A stretch of 64,000 nucleotides of DNA from Odobenus rosmarus divergens (Eukaryota; Chordata; Mammalia; Carnivora; Odobenidae): assembly GCF_000321225.1 (NCBI RefSeq), contig NW_004450949.1, forward strand, positions 62,001-126,000, given 5' to 3'. Numbering within the stretch: position 1 is the first letter of the stretch; each line of letters begins with the position of its first letter. The position numbers and the translations under genes were made by a program. The notes under the pieces were generated by a model that worked only from the letters and a program-made list of their open reading frames with translations, did not search any database and was not told the origin of the DNA. This document shows, one piece after another, positions 41,045-53,189 of the stretch.

Positions 41045-41495
41045 ATTACTTAGAGTTCTCCAGAGAGACAGAACTAATAAGATATATTTTATATAGAGAT
41101 ATATATAAAGAGATTTATTATAAGAAATTGGCTCATACAATTATGGAAACAGAGTCCCAAGATCGGCAGTTGGCAAGGTAGAAACCCAGGAGAGCCAATA
41201 CTGTAGTTTCACTCTGAGTCTGTCTTAGGAAGCAGAAGACCAATGTCCCAGCTCAAAGACAGTCAGACAGAGAGGGTCCCTCTTACCCAGCCTTGTTATT
41301 CTATTCAGGTCTTCAACTGATTGGATGAGGCCCACCCACATTAGGGAGAGCAATCTGCTTTACTCAATCTACCAATTCAGATATCAGTCTCATCCAAAAC
41401 CACCCCTCATAGACACACCCAGAATAATATTTGACCAAATATCAGGCCAAGTCAAATTGACACATAAAATTTACCATCACACTACTATAATAGAC
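41045..41495 (-). mobile_element. MLT2-type ERVL LTR, antisense
   Basis: Reversed MLT2 hallmarks: GAGTTCTCCAGAGAGACAGA at the left, TATAAGAAATTGGCTCATAC, TTGGATGAGGCCCACCCACA, and at the right GTCAAATTGACACATAAAAT then TTACCATCAC. A solo LTR, non-coding. Confidence 0.75.
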
Positions 41496-44400
41496 TATTT
41501 GGGAAATTCAGGAAAGAAAGGGAAAAGAACTCCTCAAATTCTGCCACCAAAGATAACCATTATTAGAGGTTTGACATGTTTCTTTTCGATCTTTTCTCTT
41601 TGGTTTGTTTAGTGTGCCATGGATCACTTTTTTAATCACTTGTTCTATTTGACCAGAGATTTCATGTTGTCTCTTCTTATTTACCTAGAAAGGTATCTAA
41701 AATTTCCATGCCTCTGGTTTTGTACTTATAAAACAATTTTTGTTAGAAAACCTGCCTTGAATATATGACACTGTCATTATAACCAAATAAAATGAGCATG
41801 ACCCACAACCCCATGTCTTACCCTGAGGAAACAGAAGTGACACCCAAGTTAGGGAGGTGGAGGTGGGGTGGAGAGAGGTATTAGGAATTCCTGAGAGACA
41901 CCAGGGAATTCTATCCCCTTTCTCCAAAATGATGCCTACCTTGGAAATGTCCCCAGACGACCAGTCTATTGCTTTTTCCCCTGATCCAGCACTGACGGTG
42001 TTAATAGCCCATCTCACCTGCTCTGTGTCCCAAGGCGGAGGTGTGAGCAACTAGGGAACCCCCCATAAATTAAGGGCGGCAGCCTCTCTGAGGAGGGAGA
42101 GGTGGCTTGTTCAGCATTTTAAGCCTTTTAGTTGGTGTCCTTTATCACTGATTGATTTATTGGATATTTGTGCAGCAGGCAGGGGGATTTGAAATATAAC
42201 ATAAGCGCTTCCTGAGATGTCAGTACTCTAATGTTAGTGGTCTGCATGAGGATGTAATTCATATCTGCAGGTGCTTACTCTAGTATCAAATACTTCAATA
42301 ACATCATGCTTGTGGAATCCACTGCTCCCAAGTGCCCTATTTGTATTCCGATATGCCCACGTCTTTTCCTATGTGTGTTTTCCTTTCTTAAGGAGCTCTC
42401 ATTTCCTTCAATAGGATATGTTTTATTTCATCCCTTTTCCTGCATTTACTCATATTAATGTCACCGCATTCACTGGTAATAGCCGGGCCTGGAAATAGCC
42501 CGCACAGCCACGGAAATACTAGTGCGTTATTATGAAAGAATGGAATGGAACCAGTAACAGTGCTTTTAGAGTGCTAACTAAATGTTGCCCAGTTTGAGAA
42601 CACGAAAACATGGTGGCCTCTCACTAGTGCTGGCAGGGCTGGGAGCCAGGAAGGAGAATTTCGAGTTTTGAGTACTTCCTTTCCAGTTAGGAAGTTCTTG
42701 GTTGATTGATAGAAGCCGGGCACAGTCAAAACATCCCTTTGGGTTTTGCGTGCAATAGCTGAATGTTTCCGATTGGCCAACGCAGAAGACTTTGAACAAT
42801 TGAAGCCCCTAGATCTGCAGGGTGGGAGCATGGTGATAAAGTGCTGTCTTTTGGGCAAGGCCCACTCTCCTTCTCTTTTTCTAGCACTTCACTCATGTAT
42901 CTGGGAGACTGATGTATGCAGGCAAGCGGTCCTGCTTAGCGGAAGGAGAATCAGCTCTGGACCTCAGGTGAATTTGTTTTGTTTTATCTTCTCTCTAGCC
43001 TCCACATTTTCCATTTATAGGATGGAGGTAGTGCTTTGCCTGCTATTTATCTCACAAGAAAGTGTAGAGAGAAAACATGTTTTTTGGAATGTTGCAGGAT
43101 ATAGGACATTATAAGCATAAAGGCACCAAGGATTGTGTTCAAAATTACTTGTTTAGAACACAAGATGAATTTCCCTCCCGAAACTATTTTGCAGTGTGGG
43201 ATGCAGAAAATTACTACACTCCTCTCTTATTACTATGCTGATAGAGTTATAGATGTTTTAATTCAAATGGTATAAGTTTGCTCTTCCCTATATCTGTTAA
43301 ATTCTCATTTTATCTGCTATATAAATGTAGGGTAGAGGGACCCTTGTCCCACTGTTAGAAACAGAGACTCTGGAGGGAAGTCTCAAGGGTACGGGGGGAC
43401 AGGCAAGGGCAGCCCTTCATAGGCTTGGGCTGTTATAAGTCAGCAAACATAATATGTAGTGTGTTAATATATTATCTATAATATATGTATATTGTGATAT
43501 ATACATGTTATATCTTATATGTATATCCTATATACGTGTGTGTATGCATGTGTATCCTATAATAAGATACAAGCTGGAACCCCTGGGGTTTGCTGTGGGT
43601 GGCCAGCTTCCCATTTTAGGCTGTGGGTTTAGAAGTATTTCCTTTTTGCCTGAACCTCTGAGGTGTCTGTAGGGGAAAGACAAAAACAGATATTGTGAAC
43701 TTGAGCCCTGCCAAAGAATTAGTCCTGGGATCTTGGAAACTTTGGGAAAAAATATACTTTTAGAAGACGGGGTCTTGAGGAATTTTAGGACAAATATTTC
43801 TGGGTTGCAGGAAAACCAGCTTAGTGGAACCTTGGTTTTGCAAATTTAAAGATCTTTTCCTTCTTGGAAAGGGTAGTTCTCAAATAAATTAGGGTCTCTA
43901 AGAAGAATAAGCTGTTCTGCAGAATAATGTAGAAGGTTGTCTTTGTGGGTAAGTCGTATCTCCACAGATTACTTTCTTTTTTAGGAAAAAATTTCTCCCC
44001 TTGCACAGATTTTGATAGACCTCTCACTAAAAATGATCATTGGCTCCTGATAAAGGCATTCCTCAGCCAGAAGATCAGGACCAAGCCCCAGACAAGGCTG
44101 ATAGAGGGGCCCTGAGATGAGACCAAACTGAATGCTTAAAACTCTGTGTGTGAAAGGCCCACGGGAATGTTATTCCAAACTAAGTAATCCAGCCCTGTGC
44201 AGCATGCTGATCGTGATGACTGGGCTCCACCAGATGAGAGAGATTTAGGGTGAGCCTCCTTGAGGTCAGGGAGCTGAGTTTTCCCTGAGAGTGAAAATCC
44301 CTATGGTCAATCACCCAGCAAGGGGACAGATCCAGGGGTGGAGAAGGAAGACGGGGGTGGTGTTGGGGTGCAAAGGAAATGGGGCATCAAGGACATGCGT

Positions 44401-44640
44401 TTTCATGGAAAGGAGGGATGCTAGAGACCCTTCTAGCTCCAGTGATAGAGAGGACTCAAAAGGAGGGGGGACAGGTTTCAGGCTGGTGGACAAGAGGTAG
44501 GAGAGTACGGGGAGTGGGGGGAGCAAAGACCTAATTAGATTAGGTGCCAGTGGGGTCGCCCATTGATTTTGCCCACTGAGGTGCTTTCTGTGGACTGAGT
44601 TCATCATAGGGTATGTTCTGAGAGTTGCTTTGAACGTGCA
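41496..44640. other. Intergenic, no gene or named repeat
   Basis: 3.1 kb of mostly unique-looking sequence. An AT/TG-alternating tract (ATATAT/TATGTG) lies at 43460-43560. Open frames up to 122 codons lack similarity and splice context. Confidence 0.4.
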
Positions 44641-45066
44641 AGTCTTGCATATCTTTTGTGAAATTTATCTGTATTTCATATATTTTTTTAAAAGATTTTA
44701 TTTATTTATTTGACAGAGAGAGACACAGCGAGAGAGGGAACACAAACGGGGAGTGGGAGAGGGAGAAGCAGGCTTCCTGAGGAGCAGGGAGCCCGATGCG
44801 GGGCTTGATCCCAGGACCCTGGGACCATGACCTGAGCCAAAGGCAGATGCTTAATGACTGAGCCACCCAGGCACCCCTATTTTTTGTTATTTTTATAAAT
44901 GGTATTGTTTTAAATTTCATTTTCCAATTGTTCCTTGCTACTATATATATATATGTATATCGCATTTTTGTATATTAATTTTTCATCCTGAAACCTTGCC
45001 AAATTCACTTATTAGTTCTAGTAGTTTTCTTGTATTTGTTCTAATAACTTTCTTACTTTGATCTTT
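44641..45066 (-). repeat. L1 ORF2 fragment, antisense, split by a Can-SINE
   Basis: Reversed L1 ORF2 phrases (CTTGCATATCTTTTGTGAAA, TTTTTGTATATTAATTTTTC, CCTTGCCAAATTCACTTATT) lie on both sides of the Can-SINE. Confidence 0.6.
44690..44878 (-). mobile_element. Can-SINE, antisense
   Basis: AAAAGATTTTATTTATTTAT at the left, GAGCCACCCAGGCACCCC at the right. TATTTTTT-like direct repeats flank it, inside L1 sequence. Confidence 0.92.
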
Positions 45067-45086
45067 TAAAATACCTTCTATGTCTC

Positions 45087-45272
45087 AGGGCACCCGGGTG
45101 GCACAGTCGGTTGAGTTCTGACTCTTGGTTTCCGCTCAGGTCTGATCTCAGTGTTGTGAGGTCAAACCCTGTTTTGGGCTCCACACTCAGCACGGAGTCT
45201 GCTTGTGTTTCTCCCTCTCCCCCACCTTACTCTCTCTCTCTAAAATAAATAAAATAAATCTTTAAAAAAATA
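45087..45272 (+). mobile_element. Can-SINE, older variant, sense
   Basis: The head is AGGGCACCCGGGTGGCACAG, followed by TTCTGACTCTTGGTTTCCGC. A 19-bp target duplication AAAATACCTTCTATGTCTC is at 45068-45086 and 45272-45290. Confidence 0.92.
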
Positions 45273-45290
45273 AAATACCTTCTATGTCTC

Positions 45291-46450
45291 TATTTAGCTG
45301 TTCTATCTTTCCTCTAGCATCTTGAATATATGGAATACAGCTATACAACTTTTATTGTCTTTTTTTTTTTTTTTTTTTGTCCTTTTCTACTGATGCTACC
45401 ATCTGTGTCATTTCTGGGTCAGTTTCAATTGATTTTTTCTTTTCATTATGGACTGTATATTTCTTCTTTGTATGCCTGGCAATTTTTGTTGGATGCTAGA
45501 CATTATGAATTTTATATTATTTGGTGATGGATATTTTTGCATTCTAACAAATAGCCTTGAGCTTTGTTCTGGGATGCTGTTGCTTAAAAATAGTTTGATC
45601 CTTTTTTCCCCTTTCTTCTTCTTCTTCTGTTTTTGTTGTTGTTGTTGTTGTTAAGTAGGCTCCATGCTAGGTGTGGAGCCCAATCAATGCAGGGCTTAAA
45701 CTCACTACCCTGAGATCAAGACCTGAACTGAAATCACGAGTCAGACTGTTAACTGACTGAGCTACCCAGGTGCCCCAGTTTGATCCTTTTGGATAAGCCT
45801 TTTTAGGTGAGACCAGAGCAGTGTTTAAGATTAATCTTTCTTCAGTTGTGAGGCAAGACTCTTTTTTAGTACTCTGATGCTTTATATACTATGAGATTTT
45901 CCACTCTGGCTGTTTGGAACAGGTACTGATCCTTGCCCTGTGTATGCTCTGAGCATTGTCCTCTCTAATCCTTTAGAGTGGTTCTTTTCCTGGCCTCAGG
46001 TAGTTTACTTATGCGCATGTGCTAAGTGATACTCAACTGAGTACTCAGCGGAGACTGTCTACAGAGCCCCAGAGTTCTCTCTCTGTGCAGCACCCTCTGC
46101 CATCTCCTGGACTCTGGCCTGTGGACTCTAGCTGCTCCTGCTTCTCCAGACTCTCAGCTCCATATCTTCAATTCAGGGAGATGGATGGGCTCAGCCCAGA
46201 TTCCCACTCCCTGTGCTGCACACTGGAAACTTTCTCCAGGCAGTTAAGTTTGGGCAATCATTGGGTTCACCTTATTTCTTTCCCATCACTCCAGGATCAC
46301 TGCCCTTTGTTTCCTGATGTCCTATGTCTTGAGAACCATCACTTCATATATATTGTCTGATGTGTTAGTCATTTTGGACATGAGGGTAAATCTAGTCCCT
46401 GCTACTCTATTTTAGCCAGAAGCAGGAGTGCTTGCTCACTGCCCAAGTCC
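45291..46450 (-). repeat. L1-like LINE sequence, antisense, split by a Can-SINE
   Basis: CAATTTTTGTTGGATGCTAG, GATGGATATTTTTGCATTCT and GCCTTGAGCTTTGTTCTGGG follow an old antisense L1 order. The right half (46000-46450) is less certain. Confidence 0.5.
45606..45776 (-). mobile_element. Can-SINE, antisense, with expanded triplet tail
   Basis: The tail side carries (TTC)n then (TTG)n between 45616 and 45653. The body ends GAGCTACCCAGGTGCCCC. The 14-bp target duplication AGTTTGATCCTTTT is at 45592-45605 and 45777-45790. Confidence 0.92.
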
Positions 46451-47551
46451 ATACAACTCCACTGAATTTCTGTTCATGAAAACTAGTCCTATGGCTCCAT
46501 TTGGATACAAGAAGGGTGGGGAAATCTAGTTTCTGGCTGAATGATTACCTCCCAGCAACAACTCTGCAATAGAAGGGAGGCACAAATTTGGGTGGCCAGC
46601 TAGCTGTCTCTACCACAGTGTTCTTGTCCTTATCTTGCAGATGAGCAAGCTGAGGCCCCGTGGAGCAAAAGCAAGCATCAACCAAGGGAAATTAGTATGT
46701 GGTCATAACAGAGTTGCACTTACAGCTCCCTTGTCTCCTCAACTGTGTTTCTGTTCTGGGGATTCAGAAAGCCATAAACTCTGCTGACCTCATCCACTAT
46801 CAGTTAGAGCCAGGAGGAGCTTTGATTGTGAGAACAAACCTCTCAGTCTTCAAAGTAGGATTGCATATGTGGTGAAAGAAATTTTTAAAGCAAAACAGAG
46901 TTCAGTGTCTATGGAGCCTAGCTTTGTTTTCTTTGTTTGACTAGAACCTCAAGTAAGAGAGAGGAATGTAGTGGGAATAATTAGCCACAACGGGTGGTAT
47001 AAATCCAAGGAGAAAAATAATTCATCAGCTTTAAAGCAACTCATTTAAAACTGTGAGGGTAGTTTATTTGACCTGCATTTGGGAGCAAATATTAATGAAG
47101 AAGTAAAGGAAGCTTATGGCTTTTTCAATTCTTTCATTTCCCACTAGATGTCCTTGATAGAAACTAATTATCAATGCTCTTGATTTAATTTGGAAAAAAA
47201 TTGGATGAAGGTTTTCCTTTAGTCCCAAGTCAGTGTTCAGCACCCAGGAGAACTAAAATTAACCCCTGATCCTTCCTCAGTAACTGCTCTAGCCATTGAG
47301 GTCCAAGGAGTCCACTTGAGAAGATAAGAAAAATTATGATGATTATTATGGTGATTATTATTTTTTAAATAAAAATTTCTTGTGGGAATGCAGGAAGACT
47401 AGAGGAAATTTTCCCAGTGCTAAAGTTGCTTTTATTAAACCACTAAGCAGATACCACAAAACTTTCATTAATTGAAACCCAACTAAATTGAACTCATTTT
47501 TATCCCATATTCCACTTTCAAGAAAAAAGTCAAAGGCAAGAAAGCAAGATG
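46451..47551. other. Intergenic, nothing recognised
   Basis: Only a weak MIR-like phrase near 46620-46680. Confidence 0.4.
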
Positions 47552-47569
47552 CTGTCAGCAACTTATCTT

Positions 47570-47776
47570 TTTTTTTTTTTAAAGATTTATTTATTTATCT
47601 TAAAGAGAGAGAGATAGCAGGGGCAAGGGCAAAGGGAGAGGGAGAGAGAGAATCTCAAGTGGACTCCCCTCTGAGCATGGAGCCCGACACAGGGCTTGAT
47701 TTCATGACTCTGAGATCATGACCGTGAGCTGGAATCAAGAGTTGGATGCTCAACCAACTGTGCCATCCAGGCGCCC
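47570..47776 (-). mobile_element. Can-SINE, antisense, older variant
   Basis: T run, AAAGATTTATTTATTTATC, GA-rich tract, and GCCATCCAGGCGCCCC. An exact 18-bp duplication CTGTCAGCAACTTATCTT is at 47552-47569 and 47777-47794. Confidence 0.94.
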
Positions 47777-47937
47777 CTGTCAGCAACTTATCTTAAAATC
47801 AACTTTCAAGACCATACTTAGGATCCATTACCCATATCTCAACAATATACAATTTCTATATTTTCTCTGCAGTATGTTCTTAATAATGATGTTCTCCAGG
47901 ATTATGTCTTCACTTCTCTTTTTTTGGCAGACTAACA

Positions 47938-48139
47938 TTGGGATTAAGAGTGTGGGCTCTGGATTTCAATCCTAGTACCATCATTATGAGTTTTGTGATG
48001 TCATATGTAGAATAGGAAAAATACTAATACCTACATATAGGGTTGTTTAGATATTGAGTGTGCTAGAGTAGTGGCTTGCCAGCGACTCTATGGAGGAAGT
48101 GCTCAATATGTTTTGCTATCATTATTATTATTGTTATTA
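47938..48139 (+). repeat. MIR SINE remnant, sense
   Basis: GAGTGTGGGCTCTGGATTTC, AATAGGAAAAATACTAATAC and GAAGTGCTCAATATGTTTTG mark a decayed MIR, ending in (ATT)n. Confidence 0.7.
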
Positions 48140-48152
48140 CTAATGATATCTT

Positions 48153-48329
48153 TATTTTTTTTTTTGAGGGGGAGAGAGGGGGTGGGAGGGAGGGACAAAG
48201 GGAGAGGGAGAGAGAGAAAGCCAAGCAGGCTCCACGCCCAGTGTGGAGCCCACACAGGGCTCCATCTCATGACCCTGGGCTGAAATCAAGAGTCAGATGC
48301 TTAACCTACTAAACCACCCAGGAGCCCCT
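48153..48329 (-). mobile_element. Can-SINE, antisense
   Basis: T run, GA-rich tract, and ACCACCCAGGAGCCCC at the right. CTAATGATATCTT repeats at 48140-48152 and 48330-48342. Confidence 0.92.
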
Positions 48330-48384
48330 CTAATGATATCTTCAGATGGTACTTGTATGACTCTTTGTCCCATGTTTTAACTGT

Positions 48385-48480
48385 CTGCTGGACTTTTCTT
48401 TCATTGACCTTCACCCTTGAGGGACTCACAATATCATTTCCAAGTAGTCACCTGTATATATAAGGTTCTACATCTCCTTA
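48385..48480 (+). repeat. Partial LTR-like copy matching 50063-50160
   Basis: CTGCTGGACTTTTCTTTCAT to AAGTAG is nearly the same as 50063-50126, and the TATATA/TTCTAC phrases that follow also recur. Probably the 3' part of the same LTR subfamily. Confidence 0.5.
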
Positions 48481-49762
48481 AATTCTGCTGCAGGACAGTA
48501 TAATGGTCTATGAGAACCCATGTCATCAGTCTTGACTACTGCTGTCTTCTTCCAGGGATGCCAGAATCTACTCATCCAGCAGACCAGACCTCCCTTGCAA
48601 GTGGCATCCATCCAAGCCCTGGGTGACTCAAGGCCTGAGTGTCCTTCTCCCCATCCACCAGGAGACTGCTATGACTTACTCTTGTAAGAAACCCACCACC
48701 AGTAAATCCATCACGCCTCCCCTCTCTGTTATTCTTGGTTACCATCCGGGTAAATTCCTCTCATCTTTATAGCTCTCTGCTCTGACTCCCCAACCCACCT
48801 TCCCACTGTTCTCTTTTCCAAGCCTTTCTTGGTCCCATAGGAAGCAAATTCTCTGCATCCTCAACCTTTTCACTAAAGATTACCTTTATTTCCATTCCTT
48901 CACTGAAACCAGCCTCTTTCCTAAGTACACTGCTTCTCTCGGTAGTTATCTCAAATGGATAATTCTCATTTTCTGATTCTACACATGCCTCCAGGGGAAA
49001 GAAAAGCCCTGTTTCCTTCCAGTCTGTGCCATAGGGCTATCCCCTCTGGTTGTATCACTAGCTGTCCTCTTGACATATACCTTTCATTCAGTGAAGACAT
49101 TGGTGTTGACCTCATCCACCTAACTTCTACTCTAAGTCCAGCTCATCTCTGAGAGCTTTATCTACTCCTCATCTGCCATCATTTTCATAAACACATCATG
49201 TTTCCTATCGCCACCCATAGCTATTCCAACCCAGAAAGAATAAGTGTAGACATGCTGCTGTTGACTGGAACTCTTAATTTCACACCTCTCTCATGTAGTT
49301 ACTCCTATTCTATGTGTTCCTTAATTATATGGCCTTGTTATTATTGTCCTCGTTGAGTCTCTTGAAGCCCAGGTCTTCCCCTATCCACTGTTCACTTTAT
49401 TGCCCACCCAGCTTAGTCTTCATGGTTCACTGTTTCCACATTTCTCTTGCCAATTAAATTCCTTGCCCCCTTTTCTTTTTCTGTTATGTCCACTCTAAAA
49501 AACCCTGGATCAATGGAGTGTCTGGCTTCAACTTGCCTAAACTGGGACTGCTGCACTGCTAAAGAAAACAGCATTATCACGGAGGCTGGTGCACTCTACA
49601 CTTGGGTTTTTCAGCCCTCTGATTCTCTGAATTAATTATTTCAAAACTTTTTCATTCTTCTCAGTGGCCTACAGCACCCTGCATTTCAGGCTCTCACCTC
49701 CTACTGCTCTCTTGCCTACACCTGTCCAGCCACAGTGGCCTCCTTGCTGAATTTTGAACATG
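48481..49762. other. Intergenic; L2-like scrap at 49660-49762
   Basis: Mostly CT-biased sequence with no gene. The last 100 bp (CTACAGCACCCTGCATTTCA, GTCCAGCCACAGTGGCCTCC) resemble the start of an L2 3' region. Confidence 0.45.
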
Positions 49763-50190
49763 ACTATGATGGTCCTTTTATGTGTCAACTTGACTAAGCT
49801 GTCATTCCCAGTTGTTCAAACACCAATCTAGGTGTTGCTGTGAAGGTATTTTGTAGATGTAGATTAAAGCTCATAATCAGCTGACTTTAAGTAAGGGAGA
49901 TTATCTTAGATATTGTGGTTGGACCTTATGCAATGAGTGAAAGGCCTTAAGAGCATAACAGGCTTTCTTGTGGATTGCAGCTTTAGCTCATATCTGAAGT
50001 TCCAGCCCACCATCCTGATGGCCTGCCCTACAGATTTAGCACTTGCCTAGCCAACTTCCTGACTGCTGGACTTTTCTTTCCATTGACCTTCACCCCTGAG
50101 GGGCTCACAATATCATTTCTAAGTATTTCCAATAAATCTCTTAATATATATCTGATTCTACTGGTTGTATTTCTCTGGTTGAACCCTGGC
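49763..50190 (+). mobile_element. MLT2-type ERVL LTR, sense
   Basis: ATGATGGTCCTTTTATGTGT, CAACTTGACTAAGC, GTTGCTGTGAAGGTATTTTG, GAAAGGCCTTAAGAGCATAA and TATTTCTCTGGTTGAACCCT fit the MLT2 order. A 65-bp stretch at 50063-50126 replaces the usual pre-poly(A) region. Confidence 0.75.
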
Positions 50191-51837
50191 ATGGATTTAC
50201 ATGCCCTGAAAGTGGGGTGCTGCTCTGATAAATACCTAAAAATGTGGAAGTGGCTTTGGAATTGGGGGATGGGCAGAAGCCAGAAAAATTTTGAAGGGTA
50301 TGTTAGAAAAAGCCTAGCTAGATTGCCTTCAACAGACTATTAGTAGAAATGTGGATGTTAAAACTCTGCCTGTGAGGGCTCAGAAGGAAGTGGGGACCCC
50401 TTCCCTGGTAAAGAAAGTCCATATTGTCTTGGAGAATACATAAATTACCATAAGCAAATTGTTGGTAGAAATTTGGACATTAAAGGTGCTACCATTGTGG
50501 ACTCCAAAGGAAATGAGGAGCACGTTTTTGGAAACTGGAGAAAGAAGAATCTTTGGTATAAAGCAGCCAAAAGCTTAGTAGAGTTGTGTCCTACAGTTTT
50601 GTGGAAAGCAGAACTGTTAAACAATGAATGGAAATATTTAGCTGAGATTCCTGAGCAAGTTGTTGAAGGCACAGCCTTCTGTGAATCAAGAACTGTTAAA
50701 AATGAACAGGACTTGTTGATTTGGGGAATTCTCAACTTATCTAGATGGCAAAAGATGCTAAAATTAGGAGATTTACTATCAGGAAAGCTGTGTTCTGGAG
50801 AGACAGGCAAGGGTGTATGACTGGGCAAACTTCAGTTAGTGCCTAGGATCACAACTTAGAATATTCGGTCATAAATCGGCTATTTGAAGAGATTAGGTGT
50901 GTGACTCAGCCATCTCCACAGAAGCCAGGAACAGAGAAGAGATTACCAGGAAAAGTCTGTAGAAGGGGCAAATGGAGTCAAATGGATCCCCATGACATAC
51001 ATAGGAGACCCGCAAGGTTTCTGAGAACGTCACACCAGCAGAAACACCACCGGCTTGACCTGAGAGGACAAACTGAAAGGGTCTGTAGAACTCCCCAAAT
51101 TCTATAGACAGGAAGCAGGCTGGTAAAACTATTCAGCTGCAAACACATGCTACTCTTCATGAAAAAGGAAGGATGACTCAGAAAGTAGAAACTTGGGTCC
51201 AAAGCATAGAGTCTCGGGCCACAGGATATTATTTACAGGACTTGAAAACTAATAGCATTTGCCCTGCTGGATTACAAAATTGTCTAGGACCAGTGATGCT
51301 TTTTTCCATCCATTTTCTTCCTTTTTGAATGGGGATGTCTGTACCTGGCAGCCTATGATGTTCCCACCATTGAATTTTAGGAACAGATAACTTGTTTTCT
51401 AGTTTTATAGGTCCATAAATGGGGAGGAAATTTGCATCAGAATTGGTCATATCCAGAATCCTATCCATACCTGACTTAGACAATATTTGAGATTTTTGAG
51501 TTGATGATATCTAGATGAAATTTTGGACTTTGAATTGATGCTGTATAGAATTGAGACTTTTGGGTATGTTGCAATGGGAGTACTTGTGATTTTTTTTTAA
51601 GAGAGTGCACATGCATGTGTGCATGCACGCACGTGTGGGGGAGGGGCAGAGGGGGGAGTGGGAGAGAATCTTAAGCAGATTCCACGCTGGGTGGGGCTCC
51701 ATCTCATGACCCTGAGATCATGACCTGAGCTGAAATCAAGAGCCAGAGCTTAAACAGCTGAGCCACCCAGTACCCGCCCTGGGGTACATGTATTTTGCAT
51801 ATTGGATGGATGTGAATCTGTGGGAGCCAAAGTGTGG
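50191..51837 (+). mobile_element. MaLR internal sequence (MLT1-int-like), decayed
   Basis: The right half (51240-51590 and 51780-51837) has MaLR-internal phrases: TTCTTCCTTTTTGAATGGGG, GATGTTCCCACCATTGAATT, TGGGTATGTTGCAATGGGAG and TGTATTTTGCATATTGGATG, then the start of an LTR. A plus-strand frame of 115 codons (50473-50820) is part of it and shows no intact retroviral domain. An ancient, non-functional remnant. Confidence 0.7.
51592..51779 (-). mobile_element. Can-SINE, antisense, older
   Basis: T run, AAGAGAGTGCACATGCATGT, GA-rich tract and GAGCCACCCAGTACCCG. The flanks GAGTACTTGT and GGGTACATGT are only similar, so the target duplication has decayed. It interrupts the MaLR internal region. 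Confidence 0.85.
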
Positions 51838-52547
51838 ACTGTGGGAGTCTGAAGAATGGCCCCCAAATATATGCAGGTTCTAATCCCTCAACCTATGACT
51901 ATTACCTTACATGGCAAAGGGACTTTGAAGTTGTGATTGAGGATCTTGAGATAGGGAGATTATCCTGGATTATCTTGGTGGGCACTAAATGTAATCACAA
52001 GTGTTCTTAGAAGAGGAGGCAGAGGGAGATTTGACTACAGGAGAGGAAGTAGGAGAAGTGAGGATGGAAGCAAGAGATTGGAGTGATGAGAGAAAGGAAT
52101 CATGAGCAAAGAAACTCAGGCAGCCTGCAGAAGCTAGAAGAGGCAAGGAAATAGGTTTCCCCTAAAGCCTCCAGAAGGAACTAGTCCTGCTGACACCTTG
52201 ACTTTAACCCTGTGAAACTGATCTTAGACGTCTGCTTTGCGAATCATAAGAGAATAAATTTTGTATTATTTTTTTAAAAAGATTCATTTATTTATTTTAG
52301 AGAGAGAACGAGTGCATGAATGGGACCAGAGGGAGAGGGAGAGAGAGACAGAGAGAATCTCAAGCAGACTTCCCTTGGGGCATGGAGCCCCATGCGGGGC
52401 TCAGTCCCACAGTCCATGAGATCATGACCTGAACCGAAACCAAGAGTTGGACACTTAACCAACTGTGCCACCCAGGTGCCCCAATTTTGTATTGTTTTAA
52501 AGCAGTTCATGGTAATTTGTTACAGCAGCAATGGGAAACTTATACAG
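51838..52547 (+). mobile_element. MLT1-type MaLR LTR, sense, split by a Can-SINE
   Basis: Starts TGGACTGTGGGAGTCTGAAG, holds ATGGCAAAGGGACTTTGAAG, CCTCCAGAAGGAACTAGTCC, CTGACACCTTGACTTTAACC, and ends AGCAGCAATGGGAAACTTAT after the SINE. It follows MaLR internal sequence, so it is the 3' LTR of that element. Confidence 0.8.
52268..52482 (-). mobile_element. Can-SINE, antisense
   Basis: AAAAAGATTCATTTATTTAT at the left, GCCACCCAGGTGCCCC at the right. AATTTTGTATT repeats at 52257-52267 and 52483-52493, inside the MLT1 LTR. Confidence 0.93.
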
Positions 52548-52639
52548 GGTCCATCATGCTCCCACCTTAGAACTTCTGCACTATTTCTTCCTCCAGATAG
52601 CCAACTAATTCCTTCATCATATTCAAGTATTTCCTTACA

Positions 52640-52940
52640 CTTCCTATTCTCAGCGAAGCCCACCTTTACCTCTAGGTTGGACATTGTAAGCTGCTCTCTG
52701 CCCCCCTGTTCGGCACTCTCTACCTCCTTCTCCCTCTACTTTCTCACAGTATTTATAACCTAACACACCACATAACACATTTATTATGTTCATTGTTTAT
52801 TATCTATCTTCACATGCTGGAATATAAACTCCACAATGCCAGGCATCTTTGTTTTTTCCATTAATGTATTCTAAGTACCCAAGACAGTGCCTGGCAGAGT
52901 AGGTGCCCCGTAAATATTTGTGAAGTGAATAAATAAAACC
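52640..52940 (+). repeat. L2 LINE 3' end, sense
   Basis: CATGCTGGAATATAAACTCC, CACAATGCCAGGCATCTTTG, AGACAGTGCCTGGCAGAGTA and AAATATTTGTGAAGTGAATA are the canonical L2 end. Confidence 0.82.
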
Positions 52941-53189
52941 TATCCAATCACTTCATAGTTTCTCCTCAGTAGATCTCACTTCTGATTTCACAGGAAAAAA
53001 ATAGAAAGCATCAGAGGAAGCACCATCAATTTTATCTGATCATGCCTATTCGTGGTCATCTCTCCTCTCTACCTTTTACAATAGAATAGGAATTTCCCCT
53101 CCCTTTCAAGGTAAATCCCTCCACCAGTGTCCTGCTTTCTACTACTCCCACCTACTCAGGAAGATGGAATATAAGTTATCCCTTTCCGA

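Noticed and set aside
50473..50820. 115-codon plus-strand frame
   Set aside because: Part of an old MaLR internal region and carries no recognisable intact domain.
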